Source of the DNA: Candidatus Zhuqueibacterota bacterium
GTDB taxonomy: Bacteria; Zhuqueibacterota; Zhuqueibacteria; Thermofontimicrobiales; Thermofontimicrobiaceae
Assembly (NCBI GenBank): GCA_016783825.1
Contig: JADHVV010000005.1
Location: 1 to 56,834 of the forward strand
DNA length: 56,834 nucleotides
Direction: 5' to 3'
Made by a program: the position numbers and the translations under genes. This document shows positions 27,974 through 37,442 of this stretch, piece after piece (positions within the stretch are counted from its first letter, which is position 1; each line of letters opens with the position of its first letter). A model generated the notes under the pieces. The model was not told where the DNA came from. It saw only the letters and a list, made by a program, of their open reading frames with translations, and searched no databases.

Positions 27974-28948
27974 TTAAACATCAGCCAAATCTTTCTTCCT
28001 CTGTTTTTCCTTCTTAAAATAAGCATTTGCCTGCGCCGCAATGCTGGGCCCCGAATCCCCAACCGGACATTTCCCGGCACAGCGAGAACAAGCTACACAA
28101 AATTTTGATAAATATTTTACCTTTTCATAATCTCCCAACCTGGCTGCCAGAATCATTGTCATGGGATAGGGTTCGCCATCAACAATTTTAATGGGACAAA
28201 CACCAACGCAGGTCTGGCAGTTGTAGCAATTTAACGCCTGACCGGTTCCTTTCACCAGTACAGGCTGCATTGTATAATCAAATACCAACACAATACAGAA
28301 AAGAATTGCCAATGCATTAAATGTTGGTAGATCAAGTTTGAATTTTGAAAAATAGTGCATCACTTTTGTAAATGAAGAATATTCGGGTTTTTCAGGAACA
28401 CCTTCCCACAGTGCATAACTCACTGCTTCAAGAAAACCGCTTGTGGCTTCAATTGAACCGTGAGTTGTCGAAGGGATAAGATCAGCAGCTAATGAATTTT
28501 GTACAATAATCTGCTCTTCCAAATCATCAAGAGCTGTTATCATTTCCTGGTGCTGCAGAACTTTAATGTTCAATATTTTGTGATCTTCAATTTCAACTTT
28601 GACTTTGATGGGACCACGCAATCCCTGACCAGTTCCCTCATAAGTACCATCCAAAACTAATTCAAGATCAAGCGGTGAATGATCGAGTATGTAGCTGCTT
28701 ACCCGATTATAATCAATAATAAAATAAACGCCTGAAATCAAAAGCAAGACAATTAATGGAATTATAATCCCAAAATATGATTTTTTTTCAACAAATAATA
28801 CTTTAATCGCGCTGATAAACAGGACGATTCCTAAAACTGAAAAAAGAATCAACCTGCCGTAAACAAAAGCAAGCGCAAATATAATCAACAAAATTGTTAA
28901 TCGCCAGGGACGTAAAATTAGGTTTTGTAGCTGTAATTTTATTTTCAA
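27974..28948 (-). CDS. Membrane protein with FMN-binding-like domain and 4Fe-4S domain (NosR/RnfG-like architecture)
   Basis: TM segments; YEGTGQGLRGPIKVKVEIEDHKILNIKVLQHQE...STTHGSIEATSGFLEAVSYAL (FMN_bind-like); CYNCQTCVGVCP, CVACSRCAGKCP. Confidence 0.82.
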   Translation of the reverse strand: MKIKLQLQNLILRPWRLTILLIIFALAFVYGRLILFSVLGIVLFISAIKVLFVEKKSYFGIIIPLIVLLLISGVYFIIDYNRVSSYILDHSPLDLELVLDGTYEGTGQGLRGPIKVKVEIEDHKILNIKVLQHQEMITALDDLEEQIIVQNSLAADLIPSTTHGSIEATSGFLEAVSYALWEGVPEKPEYSSFTKVMHYFSKFKLDLPTFNALAILFCIVLVFDYTMQPVLVKGTGQALNCYNCQTCVGVCPIKIVDGEPYPMTMILAARLGDYEKVKYLSKFCVACSRCAGKCPVGDSGPSIAAQANAYFKKEKQRKKDLADV

Positions 28949-29060
28949 ATTTAATACCTTTTAAAAAAACGATGCTTGATTCTGGATACTTGTTTCTGGA
29001 TATTTTTTACCCGCATCGAGTATCTATGAAATTAATGAAATTTTGACAAAGTAGATACAA

Positions 29061-29375
29061 TTATAAGCTTCTTCTTTTAAGATTTTTTACTATCCAGGCA
29101 GGATCGCGCCGCATTGGTAAAACAGCAACAACCCTTGCAATATCACCTTTGACTTCATAATAAATTGAATATGGGAACCGCTTGGATATCATCCGATGGT
29201 AACCTGATTTTTTAATATGAATTCCAGCAAAAAGATAGAGTGATTCAATATCTGCCATCAAACTATCCCAAAAATAATCCCCTAAACCAGGAGTTCGTCT
29301 ATCGTAAAAGGCTTTGCCATCGTTTAAATCTTCGGACACTTCATATAGAGTAATAATACCTCTTATCCTGATCAT
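29061..29375 (-). CDS. RelE/ParE-family toxin
   Basis: SEDLNDGKAFYDRRTPGLGDYFWDSLMADIESL...GYHRMISKRFPYSIYYEVKGDIARVVAVLPMRRDPAW. Confidence 0.87.
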   Translation of the reverse strand: MIRIRGIITLYEVSEDLNDGKAFYDRRTPGLGDYFWDSLMADIESLYLFAGIHIKKSGYHRMISKRFPYSIYYEVKGDIARVVAVLPMRRDPAWIVKNLKRRSL

Positions 29376-29575
29376 TTACGACTCGCCTTCAACTCGTCAA
29401 GTGAAATAAATTTTGCTTCATCATTATTGATGTTCTCCATACGTTCCCGGAGAACATCTTCATGCCATGCAGGAGATTCTATTTTGGATTCATCTTCTAA
29501 CAAAGAATCCCAAAGCATTTCCATAGCTTGCAGGCGTTCAGTAAAATTCATTCTTTTTATTTCTGAAGCCGTCAT
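29372..29575 (-). CDS. Addiction-module antitoxin
   Basis: MNFTERLQAMEMLWDSLLEDESKIESPAWHEDVLRERMENI; 4-nt overlap with the toxin. Confidence 0.87.
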   Translation of the reverse strand: MTASEIKRMNFTERLQAMEMLWDSLLEDESKIESPAWHEDVLRERMENINNDEAKFISLDELKASRK

Positions 29576-29602
29576 TTTATGTCCTTTTATTACCTTGTTT
29601 GA

Positions 29603-30148
29603 TTATGTTAAAAACGCAGCCACATCATCAATAAAATCTTTATTAATTAACCCTTTTTCAAAAGCATTTTGAATCATGCGTTTGGGAATTTTTCCTTGTT
29701 TCAAAGCTTTCATGGTTTGAAGCTGCATGGTGCCAAAAATTTGGGCAAGATTCAAATATTGTACACAGAAACTCTGGCACGAGCCGCAACGAATGCATCG
29801 CAAACCACCATTTTTCAAAAAGCGATCGTAATCACTGACACGAGCTGCTACTACCAACTCTGCCTGAAATGCAATCCCAACAGGACACTTATCCTGTGTG
29901 CCGTAACAAGCACGGCATTCGTAACAATAGATAGTCTGCGGATTTTTATTAACGACAGCTTTTCCAACATCAACCGCCAAAACAGCAGCAATCCCAAACA
30001 TCGCTGTCCGATTTAGATTTTTGGTTAAAGCACGATCATCAACGTTAGTGAAAAATTGGAAGCGTCGAATGCCAGGCATAACAATTGGTTGATCTTCGTC
30101 GCTGCGGACACCGATTTTTGTTTTTTTATTTTCTTCTTTTTCTTTCAT
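29603..30148 (-). CDS. Fe-S protein with one predicted TM, related to the 27974-28948 C-domain
   Basis: IYCYECRACYGTQDKCPVGIAFQAELVVAARVSDYDRFLKNGGLRCIRCGSCQSFCVQYLNLA. Confidence 0.8.
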   Translation of the reverse strand: MKEKEENKKTKIGVRSDEDQPIVMPGIRRFQFFTNVDDRALTKNLNRTAMFGIAAVLAVDVGKAVVNKNPQTIYCYECRACYGTQDKCPVGIAFQAELVVAARVSDYDRFLKNGGLRCIRCGSCQSFCVQYLNLAQIFGTMQLQTMKALKQGKIPKRMIQNAFEKGLINKDFIDDVAAFLT

Positions 30149-30197
30149 TGTTTTTTGAGTGTATTAAAATTATATTTTTTAATAAAGATAAACTCTC

Positions 30198-30686
30198 TTA
30201 ATTCTCATTGGCAATTTCTAAAATTCGTGAATACAATTTTTCACTAATCCAGAAACCTGCTCTCTTTTTTAAATCATCCAACAATGGTTTAATATTACCT
30301 ACCATACCATTAGATTTTGCATCTATTAATAAACCTAATAATCCAACATATTTTAGATTAAATCGCGAGGCGACTTTACGACCAATTTTTTCATCAATTA
30401 ACAATAAATCTGCATTCAACTCTTTTGCAAGTGCGATTGCTTCGGCTTCACCATCGTCTAATTCAAGTTGAAATGCTTTTACTAATGACTTATTTGATAC
30501 TTTTTTTGTAGTTATCCAATCATATTTTCTAACTTCATTCGCGCCAGGTTGTCCAGCTCCAATTATAACTATTTCATGATACACAGCTTCTGCAATAATG
30601 ATATTCCCAAAGAGCTTGTGTAGTATATCAAGTCTATCTATAGCTGCAAGATTTATTATTGGAGATGTATTACTCACAATTATCAC
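30198..30686 (-). CDS. DUF3368 PIN-like toxin
   Basis: MIIVSNTSPIINLAAIDRLDILHKLFGNIIIAEAVYHEI...LDDGEAEAIALAKELNADLLLIDEKIGRKVA...GLLGLLIDAKSNG. Confidence 0.92.
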   Translation of the reverse strand: MIIVSNTSPIINLAAIDRLDILHKLFGNIIIAEAVYHEIVIIGAGQPGANEVRKYDWITTKKVSNKSLVKAFQLELDDGEAEAIALAKELNADLLLIDEKIGRKVASRFNLKYVGLLGLLIDAKSNGMVGNIKPLLDDLKKRAGFWISEKLYSRILEIANEN

Positions 30687-30928
30687 AGTCGCCCAAGCTC
30701 CTTTAATGTCGCTATATCATCCTTTAAATCATTTTCATCATAATGCAAAGGAATTTGACGAGCTGAAATAAGATGTTGAAATTGAAATTGACTCACATCA
30801 GCCAACCGACTGGCTTGTCCTAATGTTAATTTCTCTTTTTGAAAAAGCATTATGGCTATTTCTTGAGTCAATTCTGGAATTGTCATTCGAGTAGATTGAA
30901 TTATTTCATCGGGAATAGTTAAACTCAT
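30683..30928 (-). CDS. UPF0175 antitoxin
   Basis: MTIPELTQEIAIMLFQKEKLTLGQASRLADVSQFQFQHLISARQIPLHYDENDLKDDIATLKELG; 4-nt overlap with the toxin. Confidence 0.9.
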   Translation of the reverse strand: MSLTIPDEIIQSTRMTIPELTQEIAIMLFQKEKLTLGQASRLADVSQFQFQHLISARQIPLHYDENDLKDDIATLKELGRL

Positions 30929-31037
30929 TTTTATTATCCTTTATTTTACTGCCACTGCCACTGCTACTTTTTGAATGGTACTGATAAATTTATTTAAAAA
31001 CTTTTGCCAAAAAAACTAAAATTGAACTGACAACAGA

Positions 31038-31190
31038 TTACCTCGGCAACATCATCGCCATTAAAAATCCAGCAATCAAGCCTCCAGCCGCACCCTGTAA
31101 TAACTCTTTCGGGGTTTTCATGTCCATGGCATAGGCAATAATTACACCTGACAGAGCCCCTGCAAATAAAAATGATAATATCGTTAACAC
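31038..31190 (-). CDS. 50-aa membrane microprotein homologous to the C-terminal hairpin of the upstream transporter
   Basis: GTG start at 31188-31190 preceded by AGAAGGA; MLTILSFLFAGALSGVIIAYAMDMKTPKELLQGAAGGLIAGFLMAMMLPR*. Not in the supplied ORF track (<60 aa). Confidence 0.65.
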   Translation of the reverse strand: MLTILSFLFAGALSGVIIAYAMDMKTPKELLQGAAGGLIAGFLMAMMLPR

Positions 31191-31206
31191 AAATAAATTC
31201 CTTCTA

Positions 31207-32898
31207 TTATGCTGTTTTTCTCACTACTGAAAGTGTTTTGGGAATCATTACCCCAATTAAAAATGCCGCAAAAACACCACCGACGAATCCCTGGATAATT
31301 TCAAGATATTGCAATTCGTAAACTGCAAAAGCGAGCACTGCACCGGCAATTCCACCACTGAATAAAAAATAGATCAACTGCAGCCGCCAATTTTTTTTAT
31401 TGTTATTGGAGACCATTTTGCTCATAAGTGACATCATCCCAATTGATACACCGATAATGACAAATGTGTATAAAATTATAGTAACTATATTTTGTGAAAA
31501 TTCAGGGTTATTGGGAGAAAAAACTGTAAAATTCATAAATTTCATATAAAGTGCTGCCAGTGGCGCCATAATTGCCATCGAAGTATAAGTATAGGCGCCT
31601 TTGATGAATCCTGATTCTGCCCGCATTTGTCCTTCTCCCATCGTGCCACCACCGCCAAGTGGTGATGGACCGCAGGATGTTGTTGCATTAATCATGTAAG
31701 CAGCCATCACAATCGCTAATTGAGGCCAGGTCAGCAAATTAAATTTTGCCGGACCAAAAAGGTACAAAACAGGAACCAATGCTGCCGTTAAAATTCGAGA
31801 ACAGGAAAGCGGTAAAATCGTTTGCATTTGGACAAAGATAGCTAACATTCCTGCGACGCCAAGGATTTGTATGGTGGAAAGACTTTTCAGAAGCACCCCA
31901 AGTGCATCAAAACCGCCAGTGGCTGCCAGCGCACCTGCTGCCATAAATCCCGAAGCCATTGCCGTAACAGGCAGCAGAATAATCCCGTTCATCAAATCCT
32001 GAATTTTAGCCTGACAAAAAATAATAATAAAAATTCCGCCTGCTACGAGTATGGTTTGTACTGGCATCGCTTTTCCAAAAGGTTGAAAAATCGCAATCAT
32101 TAATGATGCGACAAAGATGAAAAGCGATAAATATCCTCGGAACGGAGCGGTTACTTTTGGCAAAGTAATCTTATCGGTCTCTTCTGAATTTTCTGGTTTG
32201 TCACGTAAGGTCACATCATCAGGATATAATTTTTCAGAAATGAATTTTATAAAAAGGGCGGTTACAGCAGTTCCTATCATCAGAGCAAACGCCTGGGGAG
32301 ATCGCAAAATTCCATCGCTGGCAGTTGGGAAAAACGCGCCGAGAAATCCTTCGCCAATTTGCCCCACGCCGCCGATGGGAGATGGACCGCATGAACCCAT
32401 TGCATTACGTGTAAAAGCTGCAATGAGAACCACAAGTTGAGTTTTTGTTAAAATGCCCATTCCGCCTTCATAACCAAACGAGAATAATAAAGGCAGAAGC
32501 GCAGCAGCGATAATTCTTCCACATGGCAATGAAGCGATCACAGGCAAATTTATGAGTATCACCACAGTCCCTGCTAATCCGATGGGCGACTTTTTTAATT
32601 TATCGATGATAACTTTCAGCGCATCAAATCCCTGTGTGGCATCAAGCGCGCCCGCTAAAAACAATCCTCCCAACAGCGCCGTAATCGGATGTAAGATGAT
32701 CCCTCCGATCATCTCATTGGGTAGCAGTACAGCGCTGTTAAATCCTTCCGTCATAAACCTGAAAATAGCGCCGATGATTAAACACACAAAACTCACTAAT
32801 ACAAGAACAGTCTGAACTGGTAGATTTATTTTCCTGAACAAAGTCAGGACCATGGTTACAATAAAAATCGTTAAAGTAATATATCCTAAATATTCCAC
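31207..32898 (-). CDS. Polytopic transporter with two internal homologous repeats, substrate unknown
   Basis: Repeat halves: ITALLGGLFLAGALDATQGFDAL...NAMGSCGPSPIGGVGQIGEG and VTAMASGFMAAGALAATGGFDAL...NATTSCGPSPLGGGGTMGEG. Confidence 0.75.
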   Translation of the reverse strand: MEYLGYITLTIFIVTMVLTLFRKINLPVQTVLVLVSFVCLIIGAIFRFMTEGFNSAVLLPNEMIGGIILHPITALLGGLFLAGALDATQGFDALKVIIDKLKKSPIGLAGTVVILINLPVIASLPCGRIIAAALLPLLFSFGYEGGMGILTKTQLVVLIAAFTRNAMGSCGPSPIGGVGQIGEGFLGAFFPTASDGILRSPQAFALMIGTAVTALFIKFISEKLYPDDVTLRDKPENSEETDKITLPKVTAPFRGYLSLFIFVASLMIAIFQPFGKAMPVQTILVAGGIFIIIFCQAKIQDLMNGIILLPVTAMASGFMAAGALAATGGFDALGVLLKSLSTIQILGVAGMLAIFVQMQTILPLSCSRILTAALVPVLYLFGPAKFNLLTWPQLAIVMAAYMINATTSCGPSPLGGGGTMGEGQMRAESGFIKGAYTYTSMAIMAPLAALYMKFMNFTVFSPNNPEFSQNIVTIILYTFVIIGVSIGMMSLMSKMVSNNNKKNWRLQLIYFLFSGGIAGAVLAFAVYELQYLEIIQGFVGGVFAAFLIGVMIPKTLSVVRKTA

Positions 32899-32970
32899 CT
32901 ATTCCTCTTTTCGTTATAAAAGAATTGCCACGAAGACACGAAGTTCAATAACTTAATCTTACGAATCAAT

Positions 32971-33092
32971 GTCATTCCGGCAATCCTGTACAGTTACATT
33001 ATAAAAAAAAACAAGGAAATACAGACTGTGCTTTTAGCCGGAATCTCTTGTATTTATTAAGGAGATTCCCGCTAAAAACATGCGGGAATGAC
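32971..33092. repeat. GTCATTCCGGC dispersed palindromic element (copy 3) containing a second nested repeat
   Basis: gtcattccggca[atcctgtacagttacattataaaaaaaaacaaggaaatacagactgtgc]ttttagccggaatctc...gcgggaatgac. Confidence 0.85.
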
Positions 33093-33126
33093 AGCCGTAG
33101 TGTGACACTCATTCGGTGTACGATGC

Positions 33127-33453
33127 CTAAATATTTTTACAAGCAGAAATTTTTCTTTTCAACCTGAACGGTAAATTTATTTGATATTTCCCTTTCGCAT
33201 AAATAAGATAAACTTCATCGCCAACATTAAAATCACCAAGACACACCGTGCACTTAAACGCTTCAGCATCTACCTCTCTGCCATCTGTCAATCTTACCTT
33301 CATTTGTCCTGAAATCGAATTTTCAATTCCCAAAAGTGATGGATAAATATAAACAACTTCACCCTTGATGTAATGGCGAGCCCGATATATTTCCACCGCA
33401 ATAAAAAATATAATCAAAGCAATAAATGTATAAAATACAATTAGGTCATGCAT
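33127..33453 (-). CDS. Small membrane protein of unknown function
   Basis: N-terminal TM (LIVFYTFIALIIFFIAVEIY) followed by a beta-rich soluble region. Confidence 0.6.
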   Translation of the reverse strand: MHDLIVFYTFIALIIFFIAVEIYRARHYIKGEVVYIYPSLLGIENSISGQMKVRLTDGREVDAEAFKCTVCLGDFNVGDEVYLIYAKGKYQINLPFRLKRKISACKNI

Positions 33454-33485
33454 CAGGAGTATTTTTCCCTTTGTTAAAATTTTAG

Positions 33486-33655
33486 TAACTGTTCAGTTGT
33501 TGGTGAATAAATGTCATTCTGAACGAGGGATGTGATTGGGGATGATGGGAAGTGAAGAATCTCACAGTATACTAGAAAATGTAGAATAATTGTGGAGATT
33601 CTTCGGTCGCAAGCTCCCTCAGAATGACATTTAAGACCACGCTGAACAGTTATAA
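33486..33655. repeat. Inverted repeat element GTCATTCTGAACGAGGGA...TCCCTCAGAATGAC
   Basis: Core 33513-33628, with inner GAAGAATCTC/GAGATTCTTC arms and outer AACTGTTCAG/CTGAACAGTT arms. Confidence 0.8.
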
Positions 33656-33782
33656 ATTTTATTTATTTTGAAGGAGTATTGGATTAATGGAGTTTTGCAT
33701 ATTAAAATCTCACTCTATTCACAATACTCCAATAATCCATCACTCTATTTCTCCCCGCCAAAAAAATTAGATTTTATAAAAG

Positions 33783-34754
33783 TTATGATTCCCACTTTGT
33801 GATTAAAACTTGTTTTAATTCTGCATCAACAATATAGAATGTATTTTCTGAATTAATTTGAAGAGTCGTGGGCTTTTTCAATCCATCTGTCTTTGCACTG
33901 ATGAATTTTCCATCAGGACTAAATTTTTGAATACGGCTGTTTAAAGAATCGCAGACATAAATATTTTGTTTTGTATCGATCGCTATTCCTTCAGGCGTAT
34001 TGAATTGTCCATCACTGCTACCCAGTTCACCAAATCTGAATAAAAATCGTCCTTCCGAATCCAGCACTTTCACCTGACCATGTTTGCTGTCAACGACATA
34101 AATTTTCCCATCATTTGATGTAACAACATCTGTTGGCAGCCGAAAATGGTAATCCAAACTTCCTTCAAACAAATCTTTCGGATCATCACCCAGATCACCA
34201 TACTTTGCAATTAAACGAAACGTGTTTTTTTCATAAACTGCAATGAAATGGTTTCGGGTATTGCAGACATAGATTTTATCCGTAATATGAATCCCTTTTG
34301 GCGTGTAAAAAGCATCAGGATATCCGCCTATTTTTCCAAACGAAGTTTTGTAATTTCCATCAAGATCGTAAATGGAAACTCTGCCATTATTTGAATCCAT
34401 CACGTATATCAAACCGTTTTCATCAATACCCAATCCCTGGGGATAATTAAAAGCTCCTTCCCTGCTGCCTGGCTTGCCAATAGATTTTAAAAGCGTGCCA
34501 TTGCGATCAAATATTTTCAAACAATATCCTGCCGCATCGGAAACATAAATTCGACCATCGGCGCCAAGTGCAACACCGTAGGGCTCTTTAAAATCGATTA
34601 TATTTTTTGCGGTAATATTTGAATTGGATTGACTGAATATAGATTTGGTGAAAGTAAAGCTAACGGCTGATGCAGCGCTTACAGCGATGCTTTTTTTCAG
34701 GAATTGTCTTCGCGATAAAGTTTTCTTCGGGGAAACTTCTGTATTTTTTTTCAT
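33783..34754 (-). CDS. NHL-repeat (6-bladed beta-propeller) protein with Tat-type signal
   Basis: LSRRQFLKKSIAVSAASAVSF leader; repeats ...YVSDAAGYCLKIFDRNG..., ...YVMDSNNGRVSIYDLDG..., ...YVCDSLNSRIQKFSPDG. Confidence 0.9.
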   Translation of the reverse strand: MKKNTEVSPKKTLSRRQFLKKSIAVSAASAVSFTFTKSIFSQSNSNITAKNIIDFKEPYGVALGADGRIYVSDAAGYCLKIFDRNGTLLKSIGKPGSREGAFNYPQGLGIDENGLIYVMDSNNGRVSIYDLDGNYKTSFGKIGGYPDAFYTPKGIHITDKIYVCNTRNHFIAVYEKNTFRLIAKYGDLGDDPKDLFEGSLDYHFRLPTDVVTSNDGKIYVVDSKHGQVKVLDSEGRFLFRFGELGSSDGQFNTPEGIAIDTKQNIYVCDSLNSRIQKFSPDGKFISAKTDGLKKPTTLQINSENTFYIVDAELKQVLITKWES

Positions 34755-35048
34755 CGGCTAAAAAGTTTCTTCTGTATTAAAAATAAAAAAAGACCATAAA
34801 ATTTGCATTTAGCTAATGCTTCATTTTATAGTCTTCAAAGTTTATCCGTAATAAGATTGTGGACATTGTTGTTTATCTTGCCTAAAAAATATTCACTTTG
34901 ACATTTAATTTAAGGTCATTAATATAATCTAACAATAAATAAAAGTCAAGTAAAAAAATAAATAAATGTGATTTTTCCAGGTCATCGTGCGCGATATTTT
35001 TAAAACATTAATAAACTTTATCCAAATACTGACAAAAAATACTTCAGC

Positions 35049-35618
35049 CTATATTACTAAATCATTTGTATTAGCACCTTCCATGGTTGCATTATCCAAT
35101 TGAGCCGGTTTCATAAAAGCGCCTGAAAGATTAGCATTATTCAAATTCGCATTACGAAGATCAGATCGTTCCAAATGTGCATTGGATAAGTTAGCGCCCT
35201 GAAAATTGGCATTCTTTAAATTGGAACGTTTTAACCTTCCTGTTGCCAAATCAGCTTTTTCAAAATTTGCGTTTTCACCCTGCACACCAAATAATTTAGC
35301 ATGAAAAAGGTTTGCTTCTTTAAAGCTGGTTTTTTCAAGATTCGTGTCCTGCAAATTCCCTTCAGCAATATTAGCCCGATCCAAACAAGCACCGGCTAAA
35401 TTTGCGCCAAACAGAAAAATGCTTTTCATTTGAGCATCGGCAAAGTTTGCACCTTCTAAATTCGCATTTTGCAAATGAGCGTCAGATAAATTAGCTCCTG
35501 AAAAATCTGCGCCCTTAAAACTCTCATACGACAAATCAATGCCAGACAGGTCCAAATCTTTAAATGATTCCCCTTGCTCATATTTTTTAAAAATCTCTTC
35601 ACGAGATAATTGTGACAT
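35049..35618 (-). CDS. Pentapeptide repeat protein
   Basis: Tandem A(D/N)LxxAxLxxANLxxA repeats through the length: GADFSGANLSDAHLQNANLEGANFADAQ... Confidence 0.96.
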   Translation of the reverse strand: MSQLSREEIFKKYEQGESFKDLDLSGIDLSYESFKGADFSGANLSDAHLQNANLEGANFADAQMKSIFLFGANLAGACLDRANIAEGNLQDTNLEKTSFKEANLFHAKLFGVQGENANFEKADLATGRLKRSNLKNANFQGANLSNAHLERSDLRNANLNNANLSGAFMKPAQLDNATMEGANTNDLVI

Positions 35619-35713
35619 ACTTATTCTCCTTAAATAAACTCAATCTGGACGAGCCAGTTCAAATTAGATGAAAAAACTAAGTAAATGAAGTGAGTGTTTT
35701 ATACCAGTCAAAA

Positions 35714-35799
35714 AGGTAATTTGGTAATTAGTTTATTGGGTAATTAGGAATTCATAATGCTGATAAATTTTATATTACCAAATTTCCCAATTACCTTTC
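35714..35799. repeat. GGTAATTAGTTTATTGGGTAAT palindromic repeat family, copy 3
   Basis: ggtaatttggtaattagtttattgggtaattaggaattcataatgctgat...attaccaaatttcccaattacct. Confidence 0.85.
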
Positions 35800-35862
35800 A
35801 AATGCTTTTATTTTATTCAGTATTTTATTTGGCTCGATTATAAAATGTCCCCCGGTTATGAA

Positions 35863-36219
35863 CTAATAACTGTTAACAGCCTCATCAATTGATTCAAAGG
35901 ATGAAAAAACAGATTCCAGTTTTGTTATCTCAAGTGTTCTTCTGACTCTATCCGACACATTTGCCAACCTCATATCGCCGCCGCTGCTTCTTATTGTTGT
36001 TAATCCACTGATTAAAAGACCCAAGCCGGAACTGTTCATCCAGTTAACATTTGCTAAATCGATTACAATGTTAACGGTATCATTTTCAATTGCATCGTAA
36101 ATAATGTTCCGAAAATCTCCGGATTCAGCGCCTCCCATAATATCTCCATTCAGTTCGACAATTAAAACATTGTCAATTTTGCGTGTATTCATTTCCATAA
36201 AAATTTCCTCCAAGCTCAT
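35863..36219 (-). CDS. STAS-domain anti-sigma-factor antagonist
   Basis: NVLIVELNGDIMGGAESGDFRNII...VNIVIDLANVNWMNSSGLGLLISGLTTIRSSGGDMRLANVSDRVRRTLEITKL. Start overlaps the permease stop by 1 nt (TAATG). Confidence 0.93.
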   Translation of the reverse strand: MSLEEIFMEMNTRKIDNVLIVELNGDIMGGAESGDFRNIIYDAIENDTVNIVIDLANVNWMNSSGLGLLISGLTTIRSSGGDMRLANVSDRVRRTLEITKLESVFSSFESIDEAVNSY

Positions 36220-37442
36220 TATTCATATCTTAAAGCAACAATCGGATCCAATCGAGCCGCTTTTGCTGCCGGATAAATACCAAAAAATAATCCTACAACT
36301 GAACAAAAACCTACCCCCAAAAATATCGCCCAAATAGGAATTGCAGTTGGTAATGGTGTAACAGCTCCAATAAAAACACCAATTAATACGCCAAAAATAA
36401 TGCCAAGAAAACCGCCTAAATTTCCTAAAATTACTGCTTCGGTAATGAACTGCCATAAAATATCACGTCGTTTTGCGCCAATTGATTTTCTTATTCCAAT
36501 TTCCCGTGTTCTTTCTGTAACTGAAACCAACATAATATTCATTATCCCGATCCCCCCAACAAGCAACGAGATAAACGCTATCCCGATCGCTGCAATTTTT
36601 ACATATCGCGACATATCATTAAAGGTATCAATTAAAGATTCACTTGTGAAAATTTCAAAATCATTGGGTTTACCGGGTAGCACTTTCCGAACAGCACGCA
36701 AAACCCCTGTAACCTGGTCAATCGCTTCATTCATCCGGGAAGGATCTTTCACTTGCACTGTAATATGTAAACTTCTTTTTTCGCCAAATATTTTATGAAA
36801 TGTTGTTATCGGAATTAATACACGATTATCTTTGCTTTGCCCAAAAGAACTTCCCTGCTTTTCCACTGTTCCAATCACTTTAAACTTATTCGCTCCAATT
36901 CGGACATATTGTCCAAGTGGGCTTGTGTGGGGAAATAGTATCTCAACAATATCGAGTCCAAGAACTACGACTGATCGATTAAATTCAACATCGATTTCAT
37001 TAACAAATCTTCCTTCATCAGCAAAATAGTTATTGGCAGCCTGAAATTCCGGAGTTACACCAACAGTCAGTACATCAGGATTTGTCTTTTTATCTTTATA
37101 TTTAATAACCTGCCCCCAATTCCAGGTTTCCGGTCCAACCGATTGTACAAGAGATGCATATTCTTTTATGGCATAGGCATGATCTAAAGTCAATATTTTT
37201 CGATTTCTGTATTTTTCATCAAGATGCCCCATTTGAATCGCCGGATTCTTTTGAACTTGAAAAGTATTTGAACCCAAAACGCTCAACTCATTCACCATAA
37301 AATTCTGCAGTCCCTGGATGATTGACATCATTCCGATAATTGTAGTTACCCCAATAATAATGCCCAGTGTTGTTAACGCCGACCGCATTTTATTGGATCG
37401 TAATGCATCTAATGAAACTGATAAACTTTCTTTAAAATCCAT
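36219..37442 (-). CDS. ABC transporter permease (MacB/FtsX-type), paralog 1
   Basis: [34 protein letters not shown]...[42 protein letters not shown]. Confidence 0.95.
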   Translation of the reverse strand: MDFKESLSVSLDALRSNKMRSALTTLGIIIGVTTIIGMMSIIQGLQNFMVNELSVLGSNTFQVQKNPAIQMGHLDEKYRNRKILTLDHAYAIKEYASLVQSVGPETWNWGQVIKYKDKKTNPDVLTVGVTPEFQAANNYFADEGRFVNEIDVEFNRSVVVLGLDIVEILFPHTSPLGQYVRIGANKFKVIGTVEKQGSSFGQSKDNRVLIPITTFHKIFGEKRSLHITVQVKDPSRMNEAIDQVTGVLRAVRKVLPGKPNDFEIFTSESLIDTFNDMSRYVKIAAIGIAFISLLVGGIGIMNIMLVSVTERTREIGIRKSIGAKRRDILWQFITEAVILGNLGGFLGIIFGVLIGVFIGAVTPLPTAIPIWAIFLGVGFCSVVGLFFGIYPAAKAARLDPIVALRYE

